In this document: positions 44,343 to 53,503 of the stretch, in pieces | Layout of the letters: each line of letters starts with the position of its first letter | Numbering within the stretch: position 1 is the first letter of the stretch | Source of the DNA: Tenacibaculum sp. MAR_2010_89 | GTDB lineage: Bacteria > Bacteroidota > Bacteroidia > Flavobacteriales > Flavobacteriaceae | Assembly (NCBI RefSeq): GCF_900105985.1 | Contig: NZ_FNUB01000005.1 | Span: forward strand, 744,001 to 808,000 | DNA length: 64,000 nucleotides | Reading direction: 5' to 3' | Notes under the pieces: model-generated | Databases searched by the model: none | What the model saw: only the letters and a program-made list of their open reading frames with translations | What the model was told of the DNA's origin: nothing | Position numbers and translations under genes: made by a program

Positions 44343-44382
44343 AAAAACTCCCAAAGAAAGTTAACTTTCTTTGGGAGTTTTT
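44343..44382 (-). terminator. Terminator of rseP, 40-bp perfect palindrome
   Basis: AAAAACTCCCAAAGAAAGTT and its exact reverse complement lie back to back; the stem is 20 bp without a designed loop. It follows the rseP stop by about 20 bases and precedes dinB. Confidence 0.9.
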
Positions 44383-44401
44383 ATAGGAGTATTATGGTAA
44401 C

Positions 44402-45751
44402 TTATTTAAAAATTGACCTAAAAATATCATTTCCGTTTGCAAATAGTAATAATGCTAGTAAAAATACAAAACCTATTACCTGTGCATATTCTAAGAATTT
44501 ATCACTTGGTTTTTTACCAGTAATCATTTCCCATAAGGTAAATACTACATGACCACCATCTAATGCTGGAATAGGTAATAAATTCATAAAACCTAACATG
44601 ATTGATAAGAAAGCTGTAATATTCCAAAATGCTTGCCAACTCCATGTTACAGGAAAGATATCCATTATCGATTTAAAACCACCTAAGCCTTTCCAAGCTC
44701 CAGTACTAGGGTTTACTATTTTTTTCATTTGCTTGATGTAGTTTGTTAAGGTACTCCAAGCTTTATTTGTTCCTGCAGGAATTGCTTCAGTAAATGTATA
44801 AGATTTACTCGCTAATTTGTAGTATCCTAATTTTTCTAAATTAGACATAGAAACACTAGTCCACATTACACCTAAATTCCCATGATTTGATACTTTAACA
44901 GGAACATTTTTAGTTTCTTCACCTCTTTTTAAAGTGATCGATATATCTTGACCTTTTAAGTTTTTTAGTATAGGTTTAGCTTCGTCATAATAAGTAATAG
45001 AAGTACCATTAATGGCTGTGATTATATCTTTTGGTAAAATATCAACCCCAGCATTTAAAGAGTCTTTTTGAACTTTAGCAATAACAAATGGATATCTAAC
45101 AGCTAAAAAAGGTCCAGCATCTTTTCCTCTATCAACTAATTTAGAAATAAAATCTGTAGGGATTTTTTTCTCTATTGTTTCTCCGTTACGTTCAACAGTA
45201 TATGTATTTCCATTAATAAATTGTATTGTTAGTTCTCTAAATTTATTAACTTTTTCACCATCAATTGACAATACTTTATCTCCAGTTTGCAATCCTAAAT
45301 CGGCAGCTAGTTGGTCTTGAACCCAAACACCATCTTTTACGCTGTCATTAGGTAAAAATTTCTCACCATATCCCCACATTAGGCATATATATATTAAAAT
45401 ACCCAACACAAAATTAACAACCACACCACCTAACATAATAATTAAACGTTGCCATGCTGGTTTTGATCTAAATTCCCATGGTTTAGGTTCTTCTTTTAAC
45501 TGCTCAGTATCCATACTCTCATCAATCATTCCAGCAATTTTTACATAACCACCTAAAGGAATCCATCCAATACCATAAACAGTTTCACCAATTTTCTTTT
45601 TAAATAAAGAAAACTTGTAATCAAAAAATAAGTAGAACTTTTCTACTTTGGTTTTAAATAGTTTGGCTGGTATAAAATGGCCTAACTCATGAAGAACAAT
45701 TAAAAGCGATAAGCTTAAAATAAATTGTGATGCTTTTATTAAAATTTCCAT
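44402..45751 (-). CDS. rseP: Site-2 protease RseP
   Basis: 449 residues, an intramembrane zinc metalloprotease that cleaves anti-sigma factors and remnant signal peptides. It shows HELGH in the first helix (H21, E22, H25), GWIPLGGYVKIAGM, two PDZ-like regions (about 130-290), the third-helix aspartate motif LLPIPALDGGHVVF, and a C-terminal helix. All catalytic elements are present. Divergent from the SCO gene. Confidence 0.95.
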   Translation of the reverse strand: MEILIKASQFILSLSLLIVLHELGHFIPAKLFKTKVEKFYLFFDYKFSLFKKKIGETVYGIGWIPLGGYVKIAGMIDESMDTEQLKEEPKPWEFRSKPAWQRLIIMLGGVVVNFVLGILIYICLMWGYGEKFLPNDSVKDGVWVQDQLAADLGLQTGDKVLSIDGEKVNKFRELTIQFINGNTYTVERNGETIEKKIPTDFISKLVDRGKDAGPFLAVRYPFVIAKVQKDSLNAGVDILPKDIITAINGTSITYYDEAKPILKNLKGQDISITLKRGEETKNVPVKVSNHGNLGVMWTSVSMSNLEKLGYYKLASKSYTFTEAIPAGTNKAWSTLTNYIKQMKKIVNPSTGAWKGLGGFKSIMDIFPVTWSWQAFWNITAFLSIMLGFMNLLPIPALDGGHVVFTLWEMITGKKPSDKFLEYAQVIGFVFLLALLLFANGNDIFRSIFK

Positions 45752-45912
45752 AAATGGGTTTATTTCTAAAATTTAAAATTTGACAAATGTACGTTTTTAA
45801 AAAGAGTTCTAAAAGTTTGCAATAGGAGGGATTCATTGATTTAACAAACTTTTTGTAGTATGAATATAGAATACTTGTTTTTAGTCGTATTTTTGTATAA
45901 AATTTCAGAAGA

Positions 45913-46590
45913 ATGGACTTAAAATTCTTTAAAAAATCGAAAAGCACATTAATTTTTTTACTTGTTTTTTCAGCAATAGCACTTCCTGTTTTTTATCATT
46001 TAGTAAAAGTAGATAAGAAATTACCAATTTATAATCCAGTTGATATAAATCCGAAGTTAGTAGACGCCTCTGTTAGAAATAAATCTAAAAATCATACAGT
46101 TGGAGATTTTTCTTTAATAAATCAAAATGGAGAAACAATTACTCAAGAGAATTATAAAAATAAAATTTATGTAGCTGATTTCTTTTTTACCCGTTGCCAA
46201 ACTATTTGTATAATAATGGCTTTAAATATGACTGAATTACAAAGTCATTTTAAAGATGATAAAGAAGTCTTGTTTTTATCACATTCGGTAACACCAGTTA
46301 TGGACAGTGTTCCTGTTTTAAGAGCGTATGCTAATAAAAAAGGGGTTATTGATGGGAAGTGGAATGTAACTACAGGAGAAAAAAAAGAAATTTATAACTT
46401 AGCTCGTAAACATTACTTTGCTGTATTAGATGAAGGTAATGGTGATGAGAATGACTGGGTTCATACCGAGAATTTTGTGTTAATAGATAAGGAACGTCGT
46501 ATTCGTGGTATTTATGATGGTACCAAGAAAGAGAATATGCAAAAAATTATTAACGATATCAGCTTACTAAAAGAAGAGTATAAAAAATAG
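45913..46590 (+). CDS. SCO1/SenC-family copper protein
   Basis: 225 residues. One N-terminal membrane anchor (about 10-30), a thioredoxin fold with the copper-binding CxxxC (C95, C99 in TRCQTIC) and the third ligand H184 (DWVHTENF). Likely delivers copper to cytochrome oxidase or reduces its cysteines in the periplasm. No oxidase genes are adjacent. A TATTTTTG -7 element (45888-45895) precedes the start. Confidence 0.93.
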   Translation: MDLKFFKKSKSTLIFLLVFSAIALPVFYHLVKVDKKLPIYNPVDINPKLVDASVRNKSKNHTVGDFSLINQNGETITQENYKNKIYVADFFFTRCQTICIIMALNMTELQSHFKDDKEVLFLSHSVTPVMDSVPVLRAYANKKGVIDGKWNVTTGEKKEIYNLARKHYFAVLDEGNGDENDWVHTENFVLIDKERRIRGIYDGTKKENMQKIINDISLLKEEYKK

Positions 46591-46594
46591 ATTG

Positions 46595-46936
46595 TTATTT
46601 TTTATTCCCTTCTTCATCAAAATTCTTATTAATTTCTTGTTCTGTTTTTATTACAGAAACTGCTAACGATAATAACATAATAGCCATAGGTTGCCAGCTT
46701 ATTTTAGCATTAATAGAAACAAGTAACAAAGAAGCTATTAAAGAAATAGTGGCATATATTAAAAATTGTTTGGTAAAAAAGGCATTAGCAAAATTCCAAA
46801 CAGCTTCATTTTTCATTGTTTTATTAGTACGGTACCCATAAAAAGAATTTATCTTTTTAGGAGGAAAAAAATAAAAGACAATACTAAATATAAATAGTAA
46901 TCCATTAATTGATAATACGTAGTAGTAAGGATTCAT
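46595..46936 (-). CDS. SdpI-family membrane protein
   Basis: 113 residues with three membrane helices and the family motif NSFYGYRTNKTMKNEAVWNF. SdpI in Bacillus gives immunity to the SdpC toxin; most relatives, including probably this one, have no known toxin partner. Starts 4 bases after the stop of the serine hydrolase gene, so the two are cotranscribed. Confidence 0.85.
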   Translation of the reverse strand: MNPYYYVLSINGLLFIFSIVFYFFPPKKINSFYGYRTNKTMKNEAVWNFANAFFTKQFLIYATISLIASLLLVSINAKISWQPMAIMLLSLAVSVIKTEQEINKNFDEEGNKK

Positions 46937-46939
46937 GTA

Positions 46940-48283
46940 TTAGTTTTTTATAGATGAAATTATATTTTTCAAAAATACATTAATATCTGCGTTTTTAGTC
47001 AATCCCATTCTAACAATTACTAATTCTTGATCAGGTAAAATAAATACATTTTGTCCTTTATATCCGTTAAAAGAATACATGTTTGTAGGAGCATCAGGAT
47101 ATCTTTTAGCTGTGTTTAACCATATTTGAGCACCGTAACCACCTTCTTTTTTTATATTAGAGGTAGGTGTTGGTGTGGTTGCATAGGTAACCCAATCCTT
47201 ATCAAATAAATTTTTACCATTCCAATGCCCATTATGTAAATACAATAATCCAAATTTAGCCCAATCTCTTGGGGTAGCCCAAGCATAAGAAGAACCAATA
47301 TAATTCCCTCTCATGTCAGCTTCTAAAATCATAGAATTCATTCCTATTTTATCAATTAAAGCACTATACCAAAAATCTAAATATTCTTGATGTGAAGAAA
47401 ATTGACTACGTAAAATACCAGATAGTAAATTTGTGGTTCCAGAGGAGTAATTCCAAGTTTCATTTGGTTTACCAACTAATGGTTTGTTTATTTGGGTTTT
47501 AGTAACATCTTTTTCTAAAAATAACATTTTTGTTACATCAGAAATTGTATTGTAATCTTCCAACCATTCTAATCCTGAATTCATTTGAAGCAGGTTATGT
47601 ATGGTTATGTTTTTACGATCATCATTTTGCCATTCTTTTATAGGAGCTTTATCCATGACATTAATTCCACCTTTACATTGTAAAATTCCAAACAAGGTTG
47701 AGGTTATACTTTTTGTCATAGACCAACCCAATAACTTTGAATCTTTAGTAAAACCTTTATCGTATTTTTCTGAAATAATTTTATCCTTGTAAAGAACAAC
47801 TACAGCTCTAGTTTTATTGGTTTCATTAAATATAGAGCTAACAGTATTATGTAGCTTATTGTAGTCAATATTTGCAAAAACCGAATCCTTTTGAGGTGCG
47901 TTTCCATAAGGGTATGGAGTTAAGTTATCTGAAGTTTCTCTATTAGGTGTTAAATACGGTGCAGAGGTGTCAAAATCGTCAGTAATTAAAACAGCTCCTA
48001 ACCCTTTTCTGTATATAGCTTTTCTTTTTAATAAGCCAAAAGCAGAACCTGTTGCTGATTTTTCTTCTAAATTAATTTTATCTGAAGTTAAATTAATTGG
48101 AGAAAAATTATTGTCTGTACTATCAGTAAAAGCTAAATTTCGGCCTGCAACAAAAACTGAAGAAGCGGTGTTTTTTGCTGAATACCCTGCTAATATGTTT
48201 AACTTAGAGTAATTATAAAAAACTACAGCTATTACTATAACTAAAATAATAAGAAGTATTCTTTTTAGGAGTTTCATTATCAA
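46940..48283 (-). CDS. Serine hydrolase, class C beta-lactamase family
   Basis: 447 residues (a second ATG at 48277 is equally possible). One N-terminal anchor helix, then a beta-lactamase/transpeptidase domain with the SxxK nucleophile in LLGWSMTKSITS, the YxN-like NYSSGTTN and a C-terminal GYGAQIWLN. Members hydrolyse esters or peptides; the substrate cannot be told. A CAAATGTA (TACATTTG on the minus strand) at 48294-48301 is a likely -7, implying a leader of a few bases. Confidence 0.88.
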   Translation of the reverse strand: MIMKLLKRILLIILVIVIAVVFYNYSKLNILAGYSAKNTASSVFVAGRNLAFTDSTDNNFSPINLTSDKINLEEKSATGSAFGLLKRKAIYRKGLGAVLITDDFDTSAPYLTPNRETSDNLTPYPYGNAPQKDSVFANIDYNKLHNTVSSIFNETNKTRAVVVLYKDKIISEKYDKGFTKDSKLLGWSMTKSITSTLFGILQCKGGINVMDKAPIKEWQNDDRKNITIHNLLQMNSGLEWLEDYNTISDVTKMLFLEKDVTKTQINKPLVGKPNETWNYSSGTTNLLSGILRSQFSSHQEYLDFWYSALIDKIGMNSMILEADMRGNYIGSSYAWATPRDWAKFGLLYLHNGHWNGKNLFDKDWVTYATTPTPTSNIKKEGGYGAQIWLNTAKRYPDAPTNMYSFNGYKGQNVFILPDQELVIVRMGLTKNADINVFLKNIISSIKN

Positions 48284-48368
48284 TGTTTTTTAGCAAATGT
48301 AATAATTTAATTGATTGTTCTCATTTTTAAAAACCAAGTATTACCTTTGTTTTAAATTAGATGATAAT

Positions 48369-49580
48369 ATGTTTAGTATAGAAAAAATTCGAGCAGATTT
48401 TCCTATTCTTAATCGTGAGGTTCATGGAAAGCCATTAGTATATTTTGACAATGGTGCTACTTCACAAACTCCACAAATAGTTATAGATGCAATTGTTGAT
48501 TATTATTCTAATTACAATGCAAATATTCATAGAGGAGTTCATACTTTAAGTCAAGAAGCTACTGATAAGTATGAAGAGGCACGTCTTAAAATTCAAAAGC
48601 ACTTTAATGCTAAACATTCTTATGAGATAATTTTAACAGCTGGAACAACACATAGTGTAAATATTGTTGCATCTGGATTTGCTTCATTACTAAAAGAAGG
48701 AGATGAAATAATTGTTTCATCTTTAGAGCATCACTCTAATATTGTTCCGTGGCAAATGCTATGTGAAAAAACAGGAGCAGTTTTAAAAGTAATCCCTATG
48801 GCTGAAGATGGTTCATTAGAAATGGAAGCTTATCATGAGCTATTAAATTCTAAAACAAAATTGGTGTTTTGTAATCATGTTTCTAATGCTTTGGGTACCA
48901 TTAATCCAATTAAAGAAATGATTCATGCCGCTCATAAATTTGGTGCTTATGTTTTGATTGATGGTGCACAAGCTTGTCCTCATATTAGGCCAGATGTTCA
49001 AGAGTTGGATGTTGATTTTTATGTAGCTTCTGCTCATAAAATGTGTGGACCTACTGGTGTTGGACTTTTGTATGGAAAAGAAGAGCTATTGAATAAATTA
49101 CCACCTTATCAAGGAGGAGGAGAGATGATTGAAACAGTAACTTTTGAAAAAACCACGTATGCAGGTTTACCTCATAAATTTGAAGCAGGGACTCCAAATA
49201 TTTGTGGAGGTATTGCTTTTGGAGTTGCTATAGATTATATGAATTCAATAGGTTTTGATGCCATTGCTAAACAAGAAAACGAATTGTTAGCTTATGGAAC
49301 TCAAGAGTTAGAAAAAATAGATGGATTAAAAATATATGGAACTACCAATAAAGCATCTGTTATTTCATTTAATATAGAAGGAGTTCACCCGTATGATATT
49401 GGATCTATTTTGGATAAATTAGGGGTGGCAGTTAGAACTGGGCATCATTGTGCTCAACCTATAATGAATTTTTATTGTATTCCTGGAACAATAAGAGCTT
49501 CTTTCTCTTTTTACAATACAAAAGAAGAAATTGATATTTTGGTGAATGCTGTTAAAAAAGCAAAAATGATGTTGTCTTAA
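48369..49580 (+). CDS. sufS: Cysteine desulfurase SufS
   Basis: 403 residues from the ATG at 48369 (MFSIEKIRADFPIL); a longer frame from 48315 adds 18 residues not found in the family. It mobilises sulphur from cysteine for Fe-S cluster assembly. PLP lysine in SAHKMCGPTGVG and catalytic cysteine in RTGHHCAQP; GIAFGVAIDYMNSIG is also typical. The rest of the suf operon is not in this window. Confidence 0.95.
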   Translation: MFSIEKIRADFPILNREVHGKPLVYFDNGATSQTPQIVIDAIVDYYSNYNANIHRGVHTLSQEATDKYEEARLKIQKHFNAKHSYEIILTAGTTHSVNIVASGFASLLKEGDEIIVSSLEHHSNIVPWQMLCEKTGAVLKVIPMAEDGSLEMEAYHELLNSKTKLVFCNHVSNALGTINPIKEMIHAAHKFGAYVLIDGAQACPHIRPDVQELDVDFYVASAHKMCGPTGVGLLYGKEELLNKLPPYQGGGEMIETVTFEKTTYAGLPHKFEAGTPNICGGIAFGVAIDYMNSIGFDAIAKQENELLAYGTQELEKIDGLKIYGTTNKASVISFNIEGVHPYDIGSILDKLGVAVRTGHHCAQPIMNFYCIPGTIRASFSFYNTKEEIDILVNAVKKAKMMLS

Positions 49581-49628
49581 CTAATTGATTTAGATAAGGT
49601 TTGTTTGAAATCAAAAAATGATATAAAT

Positions 49629-49662
49629 AAAAAAGCAATGTAAATTACATTGCTTTTTTATT
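49629..49662 (+). terminator. Bidirectional terminator between sufS and the Bax-inhibitor gene
   Basis: AAAAAAGCAATGTAA pairs with TTACATTGCTTTTTT; the hairpin serves both convergent genes. Confidence 0.82.
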
Positions 49663-49680
49663 TTTTGTTATAAGTTTTTA

Positions 49681-50382
49681 TTAATCTCTTGACATGAAAA
49701 TTTGCAATACATACCAAAATAAAAGCATCAAAGAAGCAAATAATCCCATTGCAGCAGGAATATAATCTTCATTAGAAAATTTATGAACTAAGTTTGATGT
49801 TTGATATAATATTGAACCACCAGCTAATACACACATTCCTACAGAGAACCATAATCCAAGGTTAAATCCAAATAACATACCAGCTATCATTAAACCAATA
49901 GCAATAAAAAAGCCAATAGATAATCCTGCACTAATAAAAGAAAAATCCTTTTTTGTAATAAAAACAATAGAAGAAATACCAGCAAACAACCCTAATGTTA
50001 CTATAGCCGCTTGTTTTAATAAGTCAAAATTGTTAGTATAAGAAATTGCAATATAAATAAGCGGAATAAATATAAAAGCTTGAGCAAAAGTATAACCTGC
50101 ATATGCTAAATATTGTAAATTTTTATCTGTAGTTTTTAAAGCAGTACTTTCAGCATAGTTTGTAATAAGCATAAAACCACCTAATAAAAGTAACCATTTA
50201 TACCCTTGAGTCATAGATAACGTAAACTCTACAATGGTAGCGTTTTGTAGTAATAAGTATTCGAATAAAACAAAAAGTAATACACCACCAGCTACATGCG
50301 CATAGGTCTTTTTGTAAAAAGCGATTCTTTCTGCTCCTGATAATTGAGATACTAATACTTTGTTGTTGAATGAATTTTCCAT
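49681..50382 (-). CDS. Bax inhibitor-1/YccA family membrane protein
   Basis: 233 residues with seven membrane helices and the family pattern; the C-terminus ASLMLLFWYVLQIFMSRD is typical. Bacterial members are linked to calcium leak and FtsH control. Single gene, divergent from the protease genes. Confidence 0.9.
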   Translation of the reverse strand: MENSFNNKVLVSQLSGAERIAFYKKTYAHVAGGVLLFVLFEYLLLQNATIVEFTLSMTQGYKWLLLLGGFMLITNYAESTALKTTDKNLQYLAYAGYTFAQAFIFIPLIYIAISYTNNFDLLKQAAIVTLGLFAGISSIVFITKKDFSFISAGLSIGFFIAIGLMIAGMLFGFNLGLWFSVGMCVLAGGSILYQTSNLVHKFSNEDYIPAAMGLFASLMLLFWYVLQIFMSRD

Positions 50383-50787
50383 AAATATTTAATTTTCTGT
50401 AAAGATATTTATAAATAACTAATACTAAAAAGTTAGTTTATTATTTGTTATTTTTAATGTTTAAAATGCAACATAATTGCATTAATTTGTTTAATTTTTT
50501 AATTATTTAAGTGATTATTTGACGTTTTTTCAATCTTTTTTGATTTTAACGTTTGGTTTTATGAATTTGTTAAAAGGAGCTCAGTAGTGATATTTAAAAG
50601 GGTTCTTATACATTTTTGTTGTTAAAAAAAAGTGTTTTTATTATTAAAAAAAGATTATATCTTGCAAATCGTTAAGAAAACCCTTCTAATTTTATCTTTT
50701 CGGTAATAAGTTAACATTTCTTTAACCTTTTAGGTTTTATAGATGGTTTTTTGACAAACAGTATATAATTAATTTTAATTTATTAAC
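50383..50787. other. 405-base AT-rich intergenic region
   Basis: Lies between two divergent genes. It contains long T and A runs and a small inverted repeat AACCT/AGGTT near 50720. I see no ORF, RNA gene or convincing promoter pair here. Confidence 0.5.
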
Positions 50788-51843
50788 ATGAGAAAAATTT
50801 TTTTAACAATGGCAGTAGCAACTGCTGTTCTAATGGGGTGTCAAGATGAGTCAAAGAATGACGAAGTTTTAGGTCAAGAAGTGCCGGTTGACATGAGTGA
50901 TTTCTATGTTCAAACTGATGAAGTTCAACATAGAGGGGGGAATGATCAATGTCATTCAATGAAAGTTCTAAACAGACAGCTTAAAGAAAACCCAAAGCTT
51001 TACAAAAAAATGTACGATGTTGAGTACGCTACAAGAAAGTTAATCGCTGGTAAGAAAGGTGGTAACGGTGGTGGAAATGGAAACGGCGGCGGTGGTACCG
51101 GTGGCGGTGGCGGTGGAACTACACCTGACAACTTAGGTGTTATCAATATTCCTGTTTATGTACATGTTGTGTATAGTAACTCAAACGAAAATATTAGTAA
51201 TACTCAAATAGCTTCTCAAATGAGTGTGCTTAATGATGATTTTAGAAAGACTAATTCTGATGCTAGTAATACTCCTTCAGAATTTGCAGGGGTTGCTGCT
51301 GATTCAGAATTTACTTTCTCATTAGCAGGTACGTTTAGATATTCTAATTCTAGAACTTCTTGGGGAACTAATGATGCTGTAAAGTCAGCTTATCCTCCTG
51401 TAACACCAGAAACTCACTTAAATATTTGGGTATGTAATATTGGTGGTGGAATTTTAGGTTATGCACAATTTCCTGGAGGAAACTCTTCTACTGATGGTGT
51501 TGTTTGTGCACCACAATATTTTGGTACAACAGGTTATGTTTCTTCTCCATTTGATGGTGGTAGAACTATGACACATGAAGTAGGTCATTATTTAAACTTA
51601 CGTCATATATGGGGAGATGGTAGATGTCGTCAAGATGATTTCGTTGCTGATACTCCTTCTTCTGATGCTCCTAACTATGGATGTCCATCATATCCAACTG
51701 TAAACTGTCGTTCAAATGATATGACAATGAACTATATGGATTATACGGATGATGCATGTATGAGTTTGTTTACAGAAGGTCAAAAATCAAGAATGAGAGC
51801 TATCTTTCAATCTGGTGGAGCTAGAGCTTCAATGATCAACTAA
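50788..51843 (+). CDS. M43-family zinc metalloprotease lipoprotein with Gly-rich linker
   Basis: 351 residues. Lipoprotein signal MRKIFLTMAVATAVLMGC; the mature start CQDESKNDE resembles the lipoprotein export signal (Q plus acidic residues after the cysteine) that sends proteins to the cell surface in Bacteroidota. Residues 90-118 are an unusual glycine/asparagine run linking to the catalytic domain, with HEVGHYLNLRH near 263 (zinc ligands), a downstream methionine-turn-like MNYMDYTDD and paired cysteines. Pappalysin-like M43 protease. Tandem paralogue of the next gene. Confidence 0.92.
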   Translation: MRKIFLTMAVATAVLMGCQDESKNDEVLGQEVPVDMSDFYVQTDEVQHRGGNDQCHSMKVLNRQLKENPKLYKKMYDVEYATRKLIAGKKGGNGGGNGNGGGGTGGGGGGTTPDNLGVINIPVYVHVVYSNSNENISNTQIASQMSVLNDDFRKTNSDASNTPSEFAGVAADSEFTFSLAGTFRYSNSRTSWGTNDAVKSAYPPVTPETHLNIWVCNIGGGILGYAQFPGGNSSTDGVVCAPQYFGTTGYVSSPFDGGRTMTHEVGHYLNLRHIWGDGRCRQDDFVADTPSSDAPNYGCPSYPTVNCRSNDMTMNYMDYTDDACMSLFTEGQKSRMRAIFQSGGARASMIN

Positions 51844-51851
51844 AAATATAT

Positions 51852-51878
51852 AAGCGCTATGAAAATAGCGCTTTTTTT
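51852..51878 (+). terminator. Terminator of the first M43 protease gene
   Basis: AAGCGCTAT / ATAGCGCTT with a GAAA tetraloop and T run. Confidence 0.85.
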
Positions 51879-52000
51879 ATATCCCTTCTTTAATAATTCT
51901 TATTAAGTTTCCCTCTTGTCTTAATTATTAAGTAATCATTAAAGTATTAGTGCTTTTTAAACTCTTAACTAATATTAATTAAAATTTAAAATTTTAAAAG

Positions 52001-52972
52001 ATGAAAAAACTTATTTTATCTCTAGCAGTAGTTGCTAGTGTTTTAATTGGATGTGAAACCAATGAGCAAAACCCTATTGAAAGCGAATTTACTGAGACAA
52101 CTTCATTGCAAAAAGCAGAAAAGCAATGTTTTACAATGGATGTTTTAGGTAAAAACATGAATAATGATCCTTCTTTAAAAGGTAAAATGGAAGCTGTTGA
52201 AAGTTTTACTAATGAATATGTTTCTAAAGTAAAAAAAGGTGAGTTTTCTCAAAGATTAGTAAATGGAAAAATTCAAATACCAGTGGTGTTTCACGTAATC
52301 TATAAGCGTTCTAGTGAAAACGTGTCATTGGCAGTATTGCAAGATCAAATAACAGCAATGAATGAAGATTTTAACCTTCAAAATCCAAACAGAGGATCTT
52401 TACCAGCTGAATTTGCAGGTGTTGAAGCGAATGTTGAAGTTGATTTTGTAATTGAAAGTGTAATTAGAGTTCAAAATAAAAAGAAAAGACGTTGGAGACC
52501 AGATGATTCTATGAAATTTGCTTCTTCAGGAGGTAGTGATGTAGTTAATCCACAAGAATTTTTAAATATTTGGATAGTTAATTATATGCCATATCAAACA
52601 GGTCAAATTTTAGGATATGCACAATTTCCAGGAGGTAGCTGGTCTACTGATGGAGTTGTTTTAGCTGCTCCTTTTGTTGGAAGAAACCAAAGAACAGCAA
52701 CTCATGAGGTTGGACACTGGTTAAACTTACGTCATATTTGGGGCGATGGAGGATGTGGTGCTAGTGATTTTGTTGCTGATACACCAGATGCAGATGGTCC
52801 AAGTAGAGGTTGTCCTTCTTATCCTACAAATGAGTGTGGTAGTAATAATATGACAATGAATTTCATGGACTATTCTGATGATAATTGTATGTACATGTTT
52901 ACGCAAGGTCAAAAAACAAGAATGGATGCAGTTTTTGCTCCAGGAGGATTTAGAGCTACTATGGCTGACTAA
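52001..52972 (+). CDS. M43-family zinc metalloprotease lipoprotein
   Basis: 323 residues. Signal MKKLILSLAVVASVLIGC with lipidation at C18. Catalytic HEVGHWLNLRHIWGDGGC near residue 235, then FVADTPDADGPSRGCPSYPT, NNMTMNFMDYSDDNCMYMFT. It matches the preceding protease closely in the catalytic domain (shared GYAQFPGGS/N, STDGVV, LNLRHIWGDG) but lacks the glycine linker. The acidic signal after the cysteine (ETNEQ) is weaker, so surface display is less certain. Confidence 0.92.
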   Translation: MKKLILSLAVVASVLIGCETNEQNPIESEFTETTSLQKAEKQCFTMDVLGKNMNNDPSLKGKMEAVESFTNEYVSKVKKGEFSQRLVNGKIQIPVVFHVIYKRSSENVSLAVLQDQITAMNEDFNLQNPNRGSLPAEFAGVEANVEVDFVIESVIRVQNKKKRRWRPDDSMKFASSGGSDVVNPQEFLNIWIVNYMPYQTGQILGYAQFPGGSWSTDGVVLAAPFVGRNQRTATHEVGHWLNLRHIWGDGGCGASDFVADTPDADGPSRGCPSYPTNECGSNNMTMNFMDYSDDNCMYMFTQGQKTRMDAVFAPGGFRATMAD

Positions 52973-52991
52973 TAAAAATATTTATTTTATT

Positions 52992-53021
52992 AAAAAGGTG
53001 TCTTTTTAGGCACCTTTTTTT
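52992..53021 (+). terminator. Terminator of the second M43 protease gene
   Basis: AAAAAGGTGTC / GGCACCTTTTT (one G-U) followed by a T run. Confidence 0.8.
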
Positions 53022-53046
53022 ATATTTATCACAAAATAAAAGGAAC

Positions 53047-53469
53047 ATGAAGTATTTATTAAAAATAACATCAATCATATTTTTTATGGCGATGAATAGT
53101 TTTGCACAAGAAAAAGTAAATGATTTTACTGAAATTACTTACGAAGCAAGAACAAGAGGAAGTGAGCATGTTATTAAAGTAACTCAAAATAGTGTATACT
53201 TTAAAAACAATCAAGAAACAAAAGAAGTTCCTTTATCTAAAGTAAATAGAGATAAGCTTGTTCAGATGTTAAGTGATTTATCACTTAAGAATATAAACTC
53301 ATTAAAGGCACCTAGTAATAAAAGAGCTACAGATCGTGTTTTGCATGCTAATTTAGCTGTAAAAACTGGAGGAGCATCATACAAATCTTCAACATTTGAT
53401 GAAGGGTATCCACCTAATGAATTAAAAAAAATAGTAAAACTGCTTTTTAGTTTGAATAAAGCAGAATAA
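53047..53469 (+). CDS. Small exported protein of unknown function
   Basis: 140 residues. Signal peptide (IIFFMAMNSFAQ), mature part with ITYEARTRGSEHVIKVTQNS and STFDEGYPPNELKKI. I recognise no domain. It stands alone between the metalloproteases and a terminator shared with the convergent TonB receptor gene. Confidence 0.7.
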   Translation: MKYLLKITSIIFFMAMNSFAQEKVNDFTEITYEARTRGSEHVIKVTQNSVYFKNNQETKEVPLSKVNRDKLVQMLSDLSLKNINSLKAPSNKRATDRVLHANLAVKTGGASYKSSTFDEGYPPNELKKIVKLLFSLNKAE

Positions 53470-53472
53470 AAA

Positions 53473-53500
53473 AAACCGAGCAAATTGCTCGGTTTTTTTA
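53473..53500 (+). terminator. Bidirectional terminator
   Basis: AACCGAGCAA / TTGCTCGGTT with flanking A and T runs, identical to the hairpin after nqrF. The minus-strand receptor gene ends at 53504, so it serves both. Confidence 0.85.
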
Positions 53501-53503
53501 TGA

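Noticed and set aside
45687..45947. An 86-codon minus-strand frame over the rseP/SCO intergenic region
   Set aside because: It overlaps the starts of two well-supported genes, has unlikely composition and no homology cue.
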